64,000 nucleotides of DNA from Uranotaenia lowii (taxonomy: Eukaryota; Arthropoda; Insecta; Diptera; Culicidae), in NCBI RefSeq assembly GCF_029784155.1, contig NC_073693.1, positions 165,717,104-165,781,103 on the forward strand. Reading direction: 5' to 3'. The notes beneath the pieces are model-generated. The model searched no databases and was not told the DNA's origin. It saw nothing but the letters and a program-made list of their open reading frames with translations. Made by a program: the position numbers and the translations under genes. The first letter of the stretch is position 1; each line of letters opens with the position of its first letter. This document shows positions 10,501 to 22,162 of the stretch, in pieces.

Positions 10501-12720
10501 AGATTTCTCAAAAGAAAATTTCTTGCAGTCGGAAAAGTTGATTCTTGAGTTAAAAACTGTATCTTCAAAATGTTTACCGAAAAGTGCAGAAATTTGTTTA
10601 ATAAATTTTTACCTATTTCCAAAAGTTATCTTAAAACTAGTGTTAATAAGAATTTTTGGAATCAGCGCCCCAAAATTATTCTAGATTCTCTTAAATTCTT
10701 TACACCCAGAGATGCCAATGTGCCTGATTTTTCAGGATTTTCCTGATTTTTCGAGGCTCAGCCTGACAACTTGATGAGCCATTGAATTTCCCTGATTTTT
10801 TTTAAAATAGGCCTGATTTTACCTACTTTTTGTGAATGTGATAAATAATGGGTAGTAACGAACCGGATTAGATACCATTTCTGAAGTGAAAAAGTGAAAA
10901 GGTAGCTAAATCAAAGTAATCGAAAGATTCCCTTCAATTCTTTTTAAAAAAAGGGAATCAAAGGGAATATTTCTATTGCTTTGATTTAGTAGAATTATAA
11001 AAACCAAGTAGGCTCACAACTCACAACACAACACATATTAGAGTGGAAATGTGGAGCGATGACCAAAAAAAGGCCATAACTTTGAGCAAAATTTTCGTTA
11101 TTTTAACGTAGTCTGATTTAGCATGATTTTTATTTCATCAGTTCCCTGATTTTTTTTATGTTGGCAAACTTCTTTACACCTCCGAAATTGTGAATTCAAG
11201 AGCTAATTTTGACTGATTTTGGAATGTTGAATTGAAATATGCATTTAATTTTATCTCAGCTTCGTTTCTGAGATTCAAGACTTACTTATGAAAATTAGTA
11301 AAAAAAATATTTATTGATTTTGTATTCTTTATGAAAAGAATTAAAAAATGCTTGAAATATTTTGAAAATAAACTTTTAAAATCAATTTCAATGACTGAGA
11401 GTAATTTTGACTTTTGGTAAAAATTCACATTAATCATATGTTTTTCCCAGTTCTACAAAAAAATAGGAATCTGATGAAATTGCATTGAAATTTCAATCCG
11501 AAATGACATTTATAGTCTTCAACGAAGATGTTAAATGAATTAAAATCTTCAATATCTTTACTTTTCAATATCAATACTTTCTAACGTCAGAAAGTTTTTT
11601 TTATTAATTTTTTAAATAAATGTAGGATTACATTAATTGCTAAAGCATTGCAATACATTGTATCTCTAAAACTAGAAAATCTTTACAAAATCTGGATCTT
11701 TCATAAAATGAAAAAGTTAAAAAAAATTTAAAATCAGTTTTTAGTTTTATGTAGGTGCTTATGCTGATAATCTATGACTGATTTCAGTGAAAATTGGTAA
11801 AATTTAATATTTTCACGAGCCACGGTACCAACATCTGACAGAATATTTGAATTTTCGACACCAAAATATTTCAACACCTTTTATTAAAAAATATGCACCA
11901 AAAATACTGTTATCTTATGTAGTTAATACTATTCTTTAATTGCGATTTAAATAAACAACTTTTTAGTAAAATCTGAAGCTAGATTATAACTTTTAATTTT
12001 AAATACGATTGTGTAAATGATCTAGAAACAATATTGACGCTATGATTGTTGTGAATCCGAGTTAGTCAAAAATCACTCCAAGGTTTTTCGAGTGATTGTC
12101 TTGTCGCCGAGAAATTAGTCGATTGATAAGTGGGTAGTTTAAATTATTATTGTGAGTGAGTTTTTTTTTCAACTCTGTAGCTGAATTTATATGTCTATCA
12201 CCAAAGCATTCAGTTCTTGATATAAAAAAAGCTTAAGTTTTAATATTAATAAATTCATAATGAACATAATAGCTATAACACTCACAATCAAATTATTGTT
12301 GCAAAAATATCTGAAAATTTAACGTTCTTACTTGAATTTATAAATCTGTAGTATTTTATATTCTATCTTACAATGCCGTTTCTTAAAATTTAAATGGATC
12401 TTCTTAATTGAAATTATCTAGTAAGATTAATTACCTTTCATTAAGAAAAAAGAATAAGATATAAAAATGCTTTCTGTCAAAATCATTTCAAAAACACATC
12501 ATGAAATCTATAACTGAAATTTATTTTAAGGTTTTAACAAAAAATAAACAAATTGAATCTGTTCATTACGAAGTTTCTAAATTTTCTGTTTATATCATTT
12601 TGACAGGAAAAGATTTACATTCACGAAAAAATAATTGCAAATAATTGTGTTGCCTTTCCATGTTTATATGTCTCTTTTAAATTTTTACAAGATAAAAACA
12701 AAAAATGAATAAATATTATT
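10500..12720. other. intron 1, AT-rich
   Basis: No gene recognised. The motif CCTGATTTTT is over-represented at 10726-10815 and again near 11106-11150, perhaps a decayed repeat. The rest is low-complexity AT-rich sequence. Confidence 0.4.
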
Positions 12721-13205
12721 AACCCTCTTAAAACCAACCCCGCTTTTATTCAGGGCTCACTAAAATCAGCATAAAATCAATGCCATACATTATCTAAACT
12801 TATTTTTTGAGTAGAATGTTTCAAATTATGTAAATCAAACTATCCAAACTGATAGCCCCTGTTCGACTGTTTGAGCAGTTGTCAAAAGCTACATCTGAGA
12901 AAAACATGGGAGAATGTTTCCTATTTTTGATCATTTTTTATCATTTTGTTAGCGCCAGAAATCCTTGGTCCATGTGTTTTTTTTAAGTAAAATAACTATT
13001 GAAGAACCAAGGGTTCCTGACGCTTACAAAATGATAATAAAAAAAAAATAGGTCCATTTTCAGTTTTATTTTACATGAAATAATGGTCTCATACATACCA
13101 CTATTCTGGATTAATTTAAAAAAAATTATCGTAGATTAGGTAGAAATAAACAAATATAAAGGCCGTCTAAAAGCGGGATTGGGAAAACCGACAACCAAAC
13201 GACAC
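12721..13205. mobile_element. short inverted-repeat element
   Basis: CCAACCCCGCTTTTATTCAG near 12737 pairs with TAAAAGCGGGATTGGGAAAA near 13169. Inside, CATTTTGTTAGCGCCAG at 12949-12960 pairs with CTGACGCTTACAAAATG at about 13017-13034, with a nearly matching CCTATTTTT/AAAAATAGG pair outside it. The whole is about 480 bp with nested palindromes and no ORF, like a MITE. Exact ends and target duplication were not determined. Confidence 0.5.
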
Positions 13206-14388
13206 TTATATATATATATTTAAAATTTAAAATTAAAAAAAAATCAATTTATGTACGATAAAGTTTTTCGTAGAACTTCCACTTTAAAAGTGGTATGAAA
13301 TCACAAATCTAAAGTTCTGTAAATTTATAAGCAAAAAAATATGGGATTATTCAAGGTTTAACATATTAAATGGTTACATGTTAAAAGAGAGATAAGAAAG
13401 TTGTACTGCTAATAGAAGTCCTACGTTTCTTAAGCGCCTTTTGGAACATTAATTACCCCAATGGAACATAACATCTTTTGTTGAGTAAATATTCCCACGG
13501 TGTAGAAAATTTTGAAAATTCAAGGATAAACCGACTAAAAGTTCTAAATTTTTATAGAAATACGTGCGTTTTCATGTATTTAATACCATTTTTTCTTACT
13601 TGGAGAGGAAGAGGGTTAGTGATCACTAGATAACGTGCAAAGTTTATGAGTTTACCCAAAACTGGAATTTCATAATTCATTTAGTTATTTCAAAGCAATT
13701 TCAGATGAGGAAATAAAAAAGAGGGTTGTGAATTATCGTATAATTCCTAAAACCTTGCTCGCGAACGTTTCGGCAAAATTCCTTATATAGGATGGATACA
13801 ATATGGGGTCTAAAATGGTTATTATGATACTTTCAAACCACTTTTCACGTACCCGAATGCCAAAAAAGGTCCTAAATAAAAAAAAAACCCTCTTTGACTT
13901 AAAGGAGATAGGCTCTCATTCAACAATAACATTACATATAGCACATTCCATAGAATATTTAACCATTTTTTATAGCAAATTTTCTACAAAAACAAATTTT
14001 ACCATAATGAAAGGATTTATTGTACTGTTGAGAAAGTTTCGACATATTCAAATGGTTTCTTGTATTGAAAGAGGGCTCCAAAAAACATATAAAATGTGAC
14101 AGAACTCGGACAACTATTTTGATAAAATTTGCCACCCACCTATCTTTAAAGTAAAGTATTGATTTGAATTATTATAAATCTTTTACGTTTTCTGTATAGA
14201 GAGGCTTTCATACAAAATAACAAAAATTGACAAAATTCAAATAATTTTCAAAAGATTTTCATAACAATAGATGCATTGAAGACATCTTTTACTTTTAAAG
14301 AGGGTTGGAGAATGTTTTGATATCATCAGATGTCATTATATGAATGTCAATACATGAAGACATCTTTCCAATTTTTTGTGGAAAAAAC
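13206..14388. other. intron 1, AT-rich
   Basis: A 98-codon open frame at 13803-14099 has no motif, is AT-biased and lies in an intron, so I do not call it a gene. GAGGGTT-like motifs recur loosely. No other feature seen. Confidence 0.4.
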
Positions 14389-14915
14389 TGTAGAGATGAG
14401 ATGAAGGATATGCTGCAGATAAATCAAATTTAAAAAAATGGTTGTATTCGGCATCACTGAAGATATATCAAATAAAATAATTTCTATAGCAACATTTGTT
14501 ATTTTGGCAACACTAGACAAGACAAATAAAACCAAGTCAGTTATTGATCTATTCTCGTAAGCGACAGACGTGTCTCGGTGAATTTCTCAATTGAAATTCG
14601 TAAAATCACGACAATGGACACGCGTGGTTGGAAGAATAAGCACAAACAGCGCAGATGTTTAAGGATGCTGCTGGTGATTGTTTTGATTTGGCCTTCTGGT
14701 GGAATAAGACGGAATTGGCTTTTGAAACGCAGAATTTTAAGGCTGCTGCTGCTGATTGTTTGTTATGATTTGGCCTTCCGGTGGAAGAAGACGGATCTGC
14801 TTTTATATCGCAGATTTTTAAGGCTGCTGCAACTGATTTTTTCGATTTTTCCTTCTGGTAGAAATAGGCGGATTGGCTTTAGAAGTGCAGATTTTTTAGG
14901 ACGCTGCTGCTGATT
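14389..14915 (-). mobile_element. minisatellite element, copy 3, inverted
   Basis: Reverse-complement copy of the element seen at 6.2-7.5 kb. The terminal unit occupies 14389-14614 (from TGTAGAGATGAG to CACGACA), followed by three to four minisatellite units to about 14915, each with TTTAAGGCTGCTGCTGCTGA and GGCCTTCCGGTGGAA on the + strand. An apparent 111-codon open frame (14578-14913) is only the minisatellite read in one frame. Confidence 0.75.
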
Positions 14916-15123
14916 GTCTTGAAGAAATTGAAAGAAGAAATTGATATCTGTTCCAGCCCATGTTTGTGTTATCAATATTCAAGAATTTAACTCATCTTGA
15001 TACCTTGTTGAAGGCCGCAATACGTTTTGGCGTATAATTAAAAAAACCAGGTATTATCTTTGGTGTAAATATGCCACATATAGCCGAAAAAACAAAATAA
15101 TCGACTCTTGATTTTGAATTTGG

Positions 15124-15234
15124 AACTATCCGGTACAACTGTGTTCGATGTTTACTCTTGGGCTCGAACTCGCGGACATCGGCTCAGGAGACAACAGACT
15201 TGTCAACTGAGCTATATCACAAGCCCGGATAGTT
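15124..15234 (-). mobile_element. tRNA-derived SINE, truncated copy
   Basis: The minus strand reads GCTTGTGATATAGCTCAGTT at its 5' end (complement of 15205-15224), then a B-box-like GCGAGTTCGAGCCC, then CACAGTTGTACCGGATAGTT. The SINE at 48131-48319 carries the same sequence with only two or three differences across about 100 bp. TAGCTCAGTTGAC fits a pol III A box and AGTTCGAGCC a B box. The 3' half found in the other copy is missing. The copy is bounded by a 10-bp inverted repeat, AACTATCCGG at 15124-15133 and CCGGATAGTT at 15225-15234, which may be coincidence. Confidence 0.8.
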
Positions 15235-15915
15235 AAATATGGATGCTTCTGGCTATGTAGAAATAAGTTTCATTTTTGAAATTGAAATAAGGATTGGTTG
15301 CTAGTTGTACGGGAAAAGTGTCTTACTAACATTCCTCCCTTTTATTCCCATTGACTACTAGGACGTAGCCAGCGCCGTTATTAATGCATTGATAATGTAA
15401 TGGTAATTCAAAGCATCATTCTTTTGAACTTTGCACAGAATTGATGGCCTCGATTAGTCACAGAGCAGTAACCATTGCGGAAGCATAGCTCGTCATGCTT
15501 AACCATACCAGCGATAATGGGATTCGAAATGTATCAATTTTTATTCTCAATTCAGAGAAGTTATTCAAAATAGATGTTTATAAGAACTTTTCAAACGTTT
15601 CAAAGATTTAAAATGGATATGAGAAAAAAAAAAGTTAACGAAGCTTAGCTTATAAGAAAATTCATCGTTTAAACAATTGACCTCGGGTTCGAATTCCTAA
15701 GCAATACTATAAGTAGTGCTGCAGAAAACAATCTCTATTCATACCTTCTACTATGAAACCGCACTAAATAGACACAAGAATGTCTGTCACATTTCTTGCA
15801 GTGGCACGTGAATCAATTCCTACTTTCCAATATTCATGTTGTGATTTCTTTTCTCGTTCTTTGTCTCACTCTCTCTCGCTCACTCTGGAAACCCACAAAA
15901 CGTCACGGAATGAAG
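15235..15915. other. end of intron 1
   Basis: No feature apart from a strong potential splice acceptor TTTCTTGCAG ending at 15801 and a pyrimidine-rich tract at about 15850-15890. The acceptor chosen for exon 2 is at 15914-15915. Confidence 0.4.
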
Positions 15916-15995
15916 ACTTCAAAGAGGAACGACGGCTGCTGCTGGAAGTTATCGGTCCCGATTTACAGTCGGTTTACGACGACCGACAAATTGAG
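15916..15995 (+). CDS. exon 2 of NACHT/WD-repeat (NWD/TEP1-type) protein
   Basis: Adds residues 39-65 (DFKEERRLLLEVIGPDLQSV and on to DRQIE). The acceptor AG is at 15914-15915 and the donor GTAATT starts at 15996. The phase-1 base from exon 1 joins here to give Asp. The pattern 'ASLKEDFKEERRLLLEVIGPDL' in pieces aligns with the helix following the first strand in NWD-type proteins (TDTxxERxxLxxxVYPxL). An alternative in-frame exon could begin at 15802 after a strong acceptor and would insert about 38 Ser/Leu-rich residues. I prefer the shorter form because it keeps the family spacing. Confidence 0.7.
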
Positions 15996-16200
15996 GTAAT
16001 TGAGGGGAAACTCAATGGAAATCCATCGATTGTCACCATGATTGTTTTTCTGTTCATTTTTCTGCTCCATCGTCGTTTATGCTACACCTTTTTATAATCA
16101 ACCGCCCGTGCTGTTGCCGCATGGACGAACACCTGGCTCGAAACTCAACCGAACCCAATCCAAACTGGGATGGCCACATCCGCCCTCCCCCAACAACCAG
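15996..16200 (+). other. intron 2, 205 bp
   Basis: GTAATT donor and CCAACAACCAG acceptor with a C/T-rich tract (CCGCCCTCCCCC) before it. It is the only short intron of the gene in the window and carries no transposon. Phase 0. Confidence 0.65.
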
Positions 16201-16332
16201 GTGGAGATTGTGGACGTACACTTTGGAACCGGCAGCGACTGTACGGCTGTCGATTTGGATCCGTATGTGCTCGCAGACCACCTGGAGGAAATCGAAACGT
16301 GCCACCGGGTCTCTAAGAGCGTGTTTCTAGTT
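16201..16332 (+). CDS. exon 3 of NACHT/WD-repeat (NWD/TEP1-type) protein
   Basis: Encodes residues 66-109, starting VEIVDVHFGTGSD and ending HRVSKSVFLV, in phase 0 at both ends, with donor GTAAGT at 16333. The segments EIVDVHFG, DHLEEIETCHRVSKS and FLV correspond to VVDMRWGV, CLxEIxxCxxxS and FFVGL in NWD1/NWD2/TEP1 N-terminal domains. The usual RWGV signature is replaced by HFGT, so this is a divergent member or an insect-specific branch. With exon 4 the sheet continues as FLV-ILLGSRLG. The fold assignment is inference from motif order. Confidence 0.75.
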
Positions 16333-17926
16333 GTAAGTAGCATGTCTGCATTGGCGGCCCCCTGTTATTTATATAATTGTGACCTGTGAGAGTAGATTTT
16401 GATTTTCCTTTGCTTTATTGTTCTTTCCATACTTCTTCCTTATTCCTTGATCCCTGTATCTTTTTTCTTACTTCCTTTTCCTTTATTATTCCTTGATGTC
16501 CTGTTTTGGTCTGAATGAACGTGTGAGATTTTCCAGATTTTTGAAATAAGATCAAGTAACGCAGATTTTGGATAAGAAATTTTTCATGAAACATTGCAAA
16601 ATGTGATTTATTTTTGGTTTTCATTTTTGAAGTTTTTCATGAATATTTCCTTCCCGTGCGATGCAAATAATAATTCATTAGCGGAAAGTCGAGCATTTAA
16701 GATGGACACTGTTAGGACGAACTGTAAAAGAAAGTCATATTTTGCTTTTGCCATTGCACTCTTCTTGCAGATGGATAATTCAGGTATTCTCTATCTTATA
16801 AACCATTTGTATTAGTAAATTTCCTTCCTTAATACTGTTATTATATAAATTTACAGTTTCTTTGCACATAAATGGGTCGATTCACGGTGACGTATGTTCC
16901 CTTTTGTGGTGACAGTTCGCACGTCCTGTTTACAAAATTTCACGAACGAGAAATGGGGTGCGGCGAAATTTTTCTTGTAGCTGCACGGTCAAGAAATTTA
17001 ACTTAAAACTCAGTTTGAGTATAGCAAAAAACCAAGTCCCATTTTGTAAACTAAATTAAGCCCATTTTTTTTTGGTTTTAAACGGAATCTCTCCGGGAAT
17101 GAACAGAAAGTTGAAAATTCTAAACAATTTCAAAAAAGAGATTTGTTCATCAAAATGTTCCAACAAGTTTTTAAAATTCATTTTCAACACATTTCTTCTT
17201 GACCAACTCACTTTGCATTGAATATTCTGTGGCAGCGCTTCTACTTGAAACTAAAAATTCCATCGAATAGCCAACTGTGGAAGCTTCTAAAGAATTTCAA
17301 TGTTCCGATTGTCTGGAAGTTTCTTGTTTTATTTTGACCAGAAGTTGTAAACAAATGCACATACTTGTACGACAACACACACAGGGACAGAAGAATTCAA
17401 CATAGGAAAATTCTTTGGTAAACATACTGAAAAAAAAGGCTGAACTGTTCTAAATTTTCATGATTTGATATTTTCGAGGAATAAAAATAGTGTTTAATTT
17501 TTAAGTTTAAATCCATTTATTACAATGTTTCTGTTTTCAACTGGATTAACAAACAAAATGATTGATTTTTCAATATTTGATACTAAAAAATCTAATTTCT
17601 TAACAACTAATTTCCTTTTGAAATTTTTTCAACCCAAAATTGAGCTGAGAACAATTGTTAAAAACGTGTGAATGAAAATTAAATTAGGACCCAAATGTTT
17701 GCTTTGTTTCCTCAGCGTGTAGAATTGGAAAAAAAGGAATCAAAACAGGAATCGCGAAGTGTCAAAAACAGTGAGGCCAGGCAGTGCGTGAATCGACCTA
17801 TTAGCCCAACAATATGGTTCTCGGATTTCCGTTCTTTATAAGCGCTGTTTTCATCGGCGATCCCTGGTGCTTTTCGACCGCAATTGCTCTCCTCGCTATA
17901 GGAGATGAAATTCTGGAGCAAATATA
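16333..17926. other. start of intron 3 (25.9 kb)
   Basis: Intron 3 spans 16333-42232. This first part has no recognisable gene or repeat. It is AT-rich, with a pyrimidine-rich tract at about 16400-16500. Confidence 0.4.
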
Positions 17927-18310
17927 GGAGAGAATGGAGATACTTAATCCCCTTTTCTTATTTCCATCAAATCTTTTTGGGAAAATTAGGAAAGTCGCCG
18001 TCTTTTGCATTTTCTGACAGCTAGTATTTTCAAATTTATATGTTTCAAAAATTAGAACGATACATGAGCTCGAAGACGAACTAAAAGCATTTTCGTGAAA
18101 CTGAAAAAATTGTGATAATTTTTAAGTTACAGGAGACTTTATCCTTTACTGAAGGAGACTCGATACTCAATTCAGGGTACCCTGACCTCGATCAAAAATC
18201 TGATAAAATGCGAAGATAAAGAGGCCGTTGACTATTTTTTTCCAAATTACTTCTCATTTCACAGTTTGTAAGTGTCAGGCAAAGAGAATTCTAAAAGTTT
18301 GTCTGCTACC

Positions 18311-19860
18311 CAAGGCCGTGCGAACGGGGGGGTTTAGGGGTTTAACCCCCTCCATGGAGATTTTTTCCTAGTAAAATTTTCACCGTTGTAACGCAAAATT
18401 ACTTGATGTTAAAACGCGTTAAAAAATACGTTTTTAACAAGAAAGTCAGAAATTTGGCTCGCCTCCGGCGGTATTTAGCCTTGAATTATCCTAGACTAGA
18501 AACATTTCATATGACGACACTATAAAACGTTCATGAATTGAAACTAATTTTTAATTGTAAGTTTCAATTGCAATCCAATCAATCTTTTGTATTTGAACTC
18601 AAAACTTGATATACAAAAACCCTACCTCTTCTTAATAATTAATTTTTAACGAAACTTTTAAACAAAGATAATTGACCCTTTTTTTTTTATCAATTATCAA
18701 CTTTCCTCAAGAGTTGAGTTCTGCGAAAAAAGTTATAGAAGTTTTGATAAGTTTTCCTCGGTTAACGAAATTTTCAAAAAGTTGGAAATCAAATTGAGTT
18801 TTAATATTTTTTAAAGTATAATACTAATCGTTTATCAGGTTTCAACAAATTTGTTAAATGAAATCAAATTTTTTTTTTCAAAACTTTCTGCAGTAATGTC
18901 AAAAATACTTGTAATAATTTATTTCTAAGTTTTATAAAAACTGTAAGTAATTTTAAAACTAAAATTATAAAATTTGTTTCTGCTTTGTGCATTCAATGTT
19001 AACAACATAACTTGGAATTCCTTATTTTTAATTTTTTATCAGTTTCTTATTGATCGTTCACAAAATCACCCATTTTCAACCATTTCCTTGTCAGTATAAT
19101 TCAACATGAAGTTATTATTTTGAACTTCAAAAATTAACTTTTTTTAGAAAAGGTTTTATCTCTGACTACGATCACTGTCCCTGAAATAATATTGAATATA
19201 TTCTTCTTTCAATTAAATTAAATTAAACCATCAACTATTGAATGTTCAAAATTTCAAACAATTTTAAACCTTATTTCAAAATGGATTTTTTCCCCAAATG
19301 AAAATTCTCATTTCAAATCGCGATTAAACATTATTTGTTTTAATTTAAAATCCTCCAGAATTTTTCAATTACTTCTTCAGTTGAAAATGAAGAAAAGAAT
19401 TAAAAGTTACGATGAATAATTCATTGCAATTATTTTTATTTCTCTTACTATTAATCATGGGAAATTTCTTACCTGAATGGATAGCTAGTCAAGAATCCAG
19501 ATTTTTTTTTAATTTGTATTTTGGTTATATTTATTTCAAAATTGAAAACAAGACTGCTTAGAAATTCTTTTGAAGCAAGTTTTTAATACAGAATAAGGAA
19601 AATTGTTTTGAAAAATATATCAGTGACTTACCGAAAAAAGAATTTGAAATTTTCATTGTATGTAGTGGATTGGATATGAAAATTTTGATTTTTTATATCA
19701 CATCAATTTATAATTTTTTGAGTTTTTGTGGTAATAATGATTAAAAATTGTGTTAGAAATCCATTACCTTATTTACGGGGTATTTTTGGTATGGTTAATT
19801 TTTTAGCTAAATTTGAATTTCGAAAACCCCCCCCATGGACGAGTCCTTCGCACGGGCCTG
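18311..19860. mobile_element. non-autonomous hAT-like element, 1550 bp
   Basis: The ends form an imperfect inverted repeat: CAAGGCCGTGCGAAC on the left, and CAGGCCCGTGCGAAG as the complement of the right end. An 8-bp direct repeat CTGCTACC flanks it (18303-18310 and 19861-19868), the length expected for hAT transposons. G-rich and C-rich tracts lie just inside both ends (18326-18350, 19824-19833). The interior is AT-rich with no transposase ORF, so mobility would depend on another copy. It splits an older 976-bp element. Confidence 0.8.
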
Positions 19861-20001
19861 CTGCTACCCTAGAGTCATTACATACTTTATGCCGCAATTT
19901 TCTAGTTTTAGGATAAATACAGTATTTTTAGTTCGTTATAACAGATAATTTCTGTATAAACATTAGATATTGGACAAATATTAGTAATTTCATGATAACC
20001 A

Positions 20002-21322
20002 CCCGATCAGGAGGGAAAAACAAAATTATATCAAAATGAGATATTTTGAAACTTATTTTTTTCTATCTAAATGAGTTATAATTCAGTACTCGTAGGATGT
20101 TAAAATATCTCAAATTATATCAAAAATTCTATACGATCATAGCTAAATTATATCAGTTTTTGATATGCTCCTATCAAGATTATATCTCGTTCAGATAGCA
20201 TGGTTTGATATTGGACATAACAAATTATATCAAAATTATAACTTATCAAGATATGAGTGTTTCGAGAAAATTTTCTAGTGGAAGGTCAATAAACCACATT
20301 ATTTGATAAAACCATCCCGATCAGGAGAGCATATCAAAATAATAACTCAAACGTATCTCACCAAGATATTTACATCTGATTCAGTTATAATTAAGTACTC
20401 CAAATTTTCGATTGTAAGTTTCTCCATTCTGAATTATATCTTATTCTGATTGACAAACTTGAATGGGGTTGACCTCATATTCAATGATCAAAATTTTTTC
20501 CGGATTTTCCTAAAATAAAAGATTATATCTTATTTTGATATTCGTACAACTTTTTCTGAAACACGGACATCGAAGTCAACGGCTCAAACCTTACATTAAC
20601 GAGTTTCGCTCAACAGATTCATAAAATTGAATCAAATTTTTGGGAAACCAAAAATGGGGCATCCCGATCAGGAGGGAAAAACAAAATTCTATCAACATGA
20701 GATATTTTGATACTTATTTTTTTCTATTTAAATGAGTTATAATTCAGTACTCGTAGGATGTTAAAATATCTCAAATTATATCAAAAAATCTATACGATCA
20801 TAGCTAAATTATATCAGTTTTTGATATGCTCCTATCAAGATTATATCTCGTTCAGATAGCATAGTTTCATATTAGGCAGAACAAATTATATCAAAATTAT
20901 AACTTATCAAGATATATGTGCTTCGAGAAAATTTTCTAGTGGAAGGTCAATAAACCACATTATTTGAAAAAACCATGCCCCATTTTTGGTTTCCCAAAAA
21001 TTTGATTCAATTTTATGAATCTGTTAAGCGAAACTCGTTAATGTAAGGTTTGAGCCGTTGACTTCGATGTCCGTGTTTCAGAAAAAGTTGTACGTATATC
21101 AAAATAAGATATAATCATTTTATTTTAGGACAATCCGAAAAAAATCTTGATCATAGAATATGAGCTCAACCCCAGTCAAGTTTGTCAATCAGAATAAGAT
21201 ATAATTCAGATTGGAGAAATTTCAAATCGAAAATTTGGAGTACTTAATTATAACTGAATCAGATGTAAATATCTTGGTGAGATACGTTTGAGTTATTATT
21301 TTGATATGCTCTTCTGATCGGG
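20002..21322. mobile_element. compound foldback element
   Basis: The structure is A1 (20002-20315), B (20316-20662), A2 (20663-20975) and reversed B (about 20978-21322). A1 and A2 are near-identical direct copies starting CCCGATCAGGAGGGAAAAAC. B and reversed B are near-perfect inverted copies of about 340 bp with outer end CCCGATCAGRAGAGCATATC. The outermost ends of the insertion are themselves inverted (CCCGATCAGG / CTGATCGGG). There is no ORF. It sits within the older 976-bp element. The arrangement suggests one unit inserted next to or within a related one. Confidence 0.8.
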
Positions 21323-21726
21323 CAATGATCTCAATCCATTCAGAAGAAAAATATATCTTTTTGACTCTAGGGATCAACTATCTAAGAATCAACTCCTAAA
21401 AAAATGAGAGTTTACTATTGCTTTAAAAATATGGCATTATTAAGTTCATATTATAACTCTTACGATTGGCATATTGGAATAAATATTATCATAATTTTTT
21501 CATGTGAGAAATATTTCAAAGATCTTCAAATCACATTTTATTAAAATTTTCAAACAAAGTTCAATAACTTGAAATTTTTTTTTAAATTTCATGAGAATAA
21601 CAGCATTGTTGTTTTGTTCTATTTGACTCATTTTTCTAGAACATTTGATATTTGTTAGACATCCCTGTTTCGAGATATAGAGAAGTAATCAAGTATCCCC
21701 AGGGAAGAAGTATCCTCATTCTCCAC

Positions 21727-22162
21727 TGTGTGTGCATGTGTGAGCAAATATCCGCTTTACTCGACCTAGCAACATTTTTATCCAAGCTCGACGACGAAAA
21801 CCCACTCTGGTATGACTCAAGGTAGTATTTGTGATTCTAATAAACTTTTCACCGTCAAAACGGTTGAAAATTTCCGAAAGCATTGCGAGTAATGGACTAT
21901 CTTCTAAAAAGAAAAGTTACATCAAATGGACCATCCGCAAAGTTGGTTGCTCGCTCGGCTAAGTTCCCGAGTCGATGGGTGAGGTTAGAAAAAAACAAGA
22001 GAGATTAATAGCGGGAAAGATCACATGCGGGATATACATGGTGTTTTCGATAGAAGGTCCAGCAGTTGATCGGCAGAGCTTTTTCGAAAAATTCATGATA
22101 TTTACGGTTTATGTTCTTTCGTTCTTTGATAGCTTATGTTTCTCTAATTCTTTCCATCATCT
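21727..22162. other. intron 3 spacer
   Basis: No recognised feature. A 63-codon open frame near 21975-22166 has no motif and is not called. Confidence 0.4.

Larger units (their letters stand above)
17927..21726. mobile_element. old copy of 976-bp TIR element, split by two insertions
   Basis: The left part (about 17927-18310) and right parts (about 19861-20001 and 21323-21726) align end to end with the intact copies at 29422-30397 and 37487-38462. Matches run from GAGATACTTAATCCCC at 17936 to AAGTATCCCCAGGG and ATCCTCATTCT near 21690-21721. It is clearly more diverged than the other two. Two foreign pieces interrupt it: a hAT-like element (18311-19860) and a foldback element (20002-21322). 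The reading of the flanks as one element is direct from the alignment. The order of the two insertions relative to each other is unknown. Confidence 0.85.

Noticed and set aside
13803..14099. 98-codon + strand frame in intron 1
   Set aside because: AT-biased, no motif, weak context and flanked by similar non-coding sequence.
14578..14913. 111-codon + strand frame rich in Arg/Leu
   Set aside because: It is the minisatellite read in one frame. Leu/Arg periodicity follows the repeat unit of about 70 bp.
15124..15234. tRNA gene on the minus strand
   Set aside because: A and B boxes are present, but the arms do not fold into a complete acceptor stem and the same head occurs in a SINE with body and A-tail.
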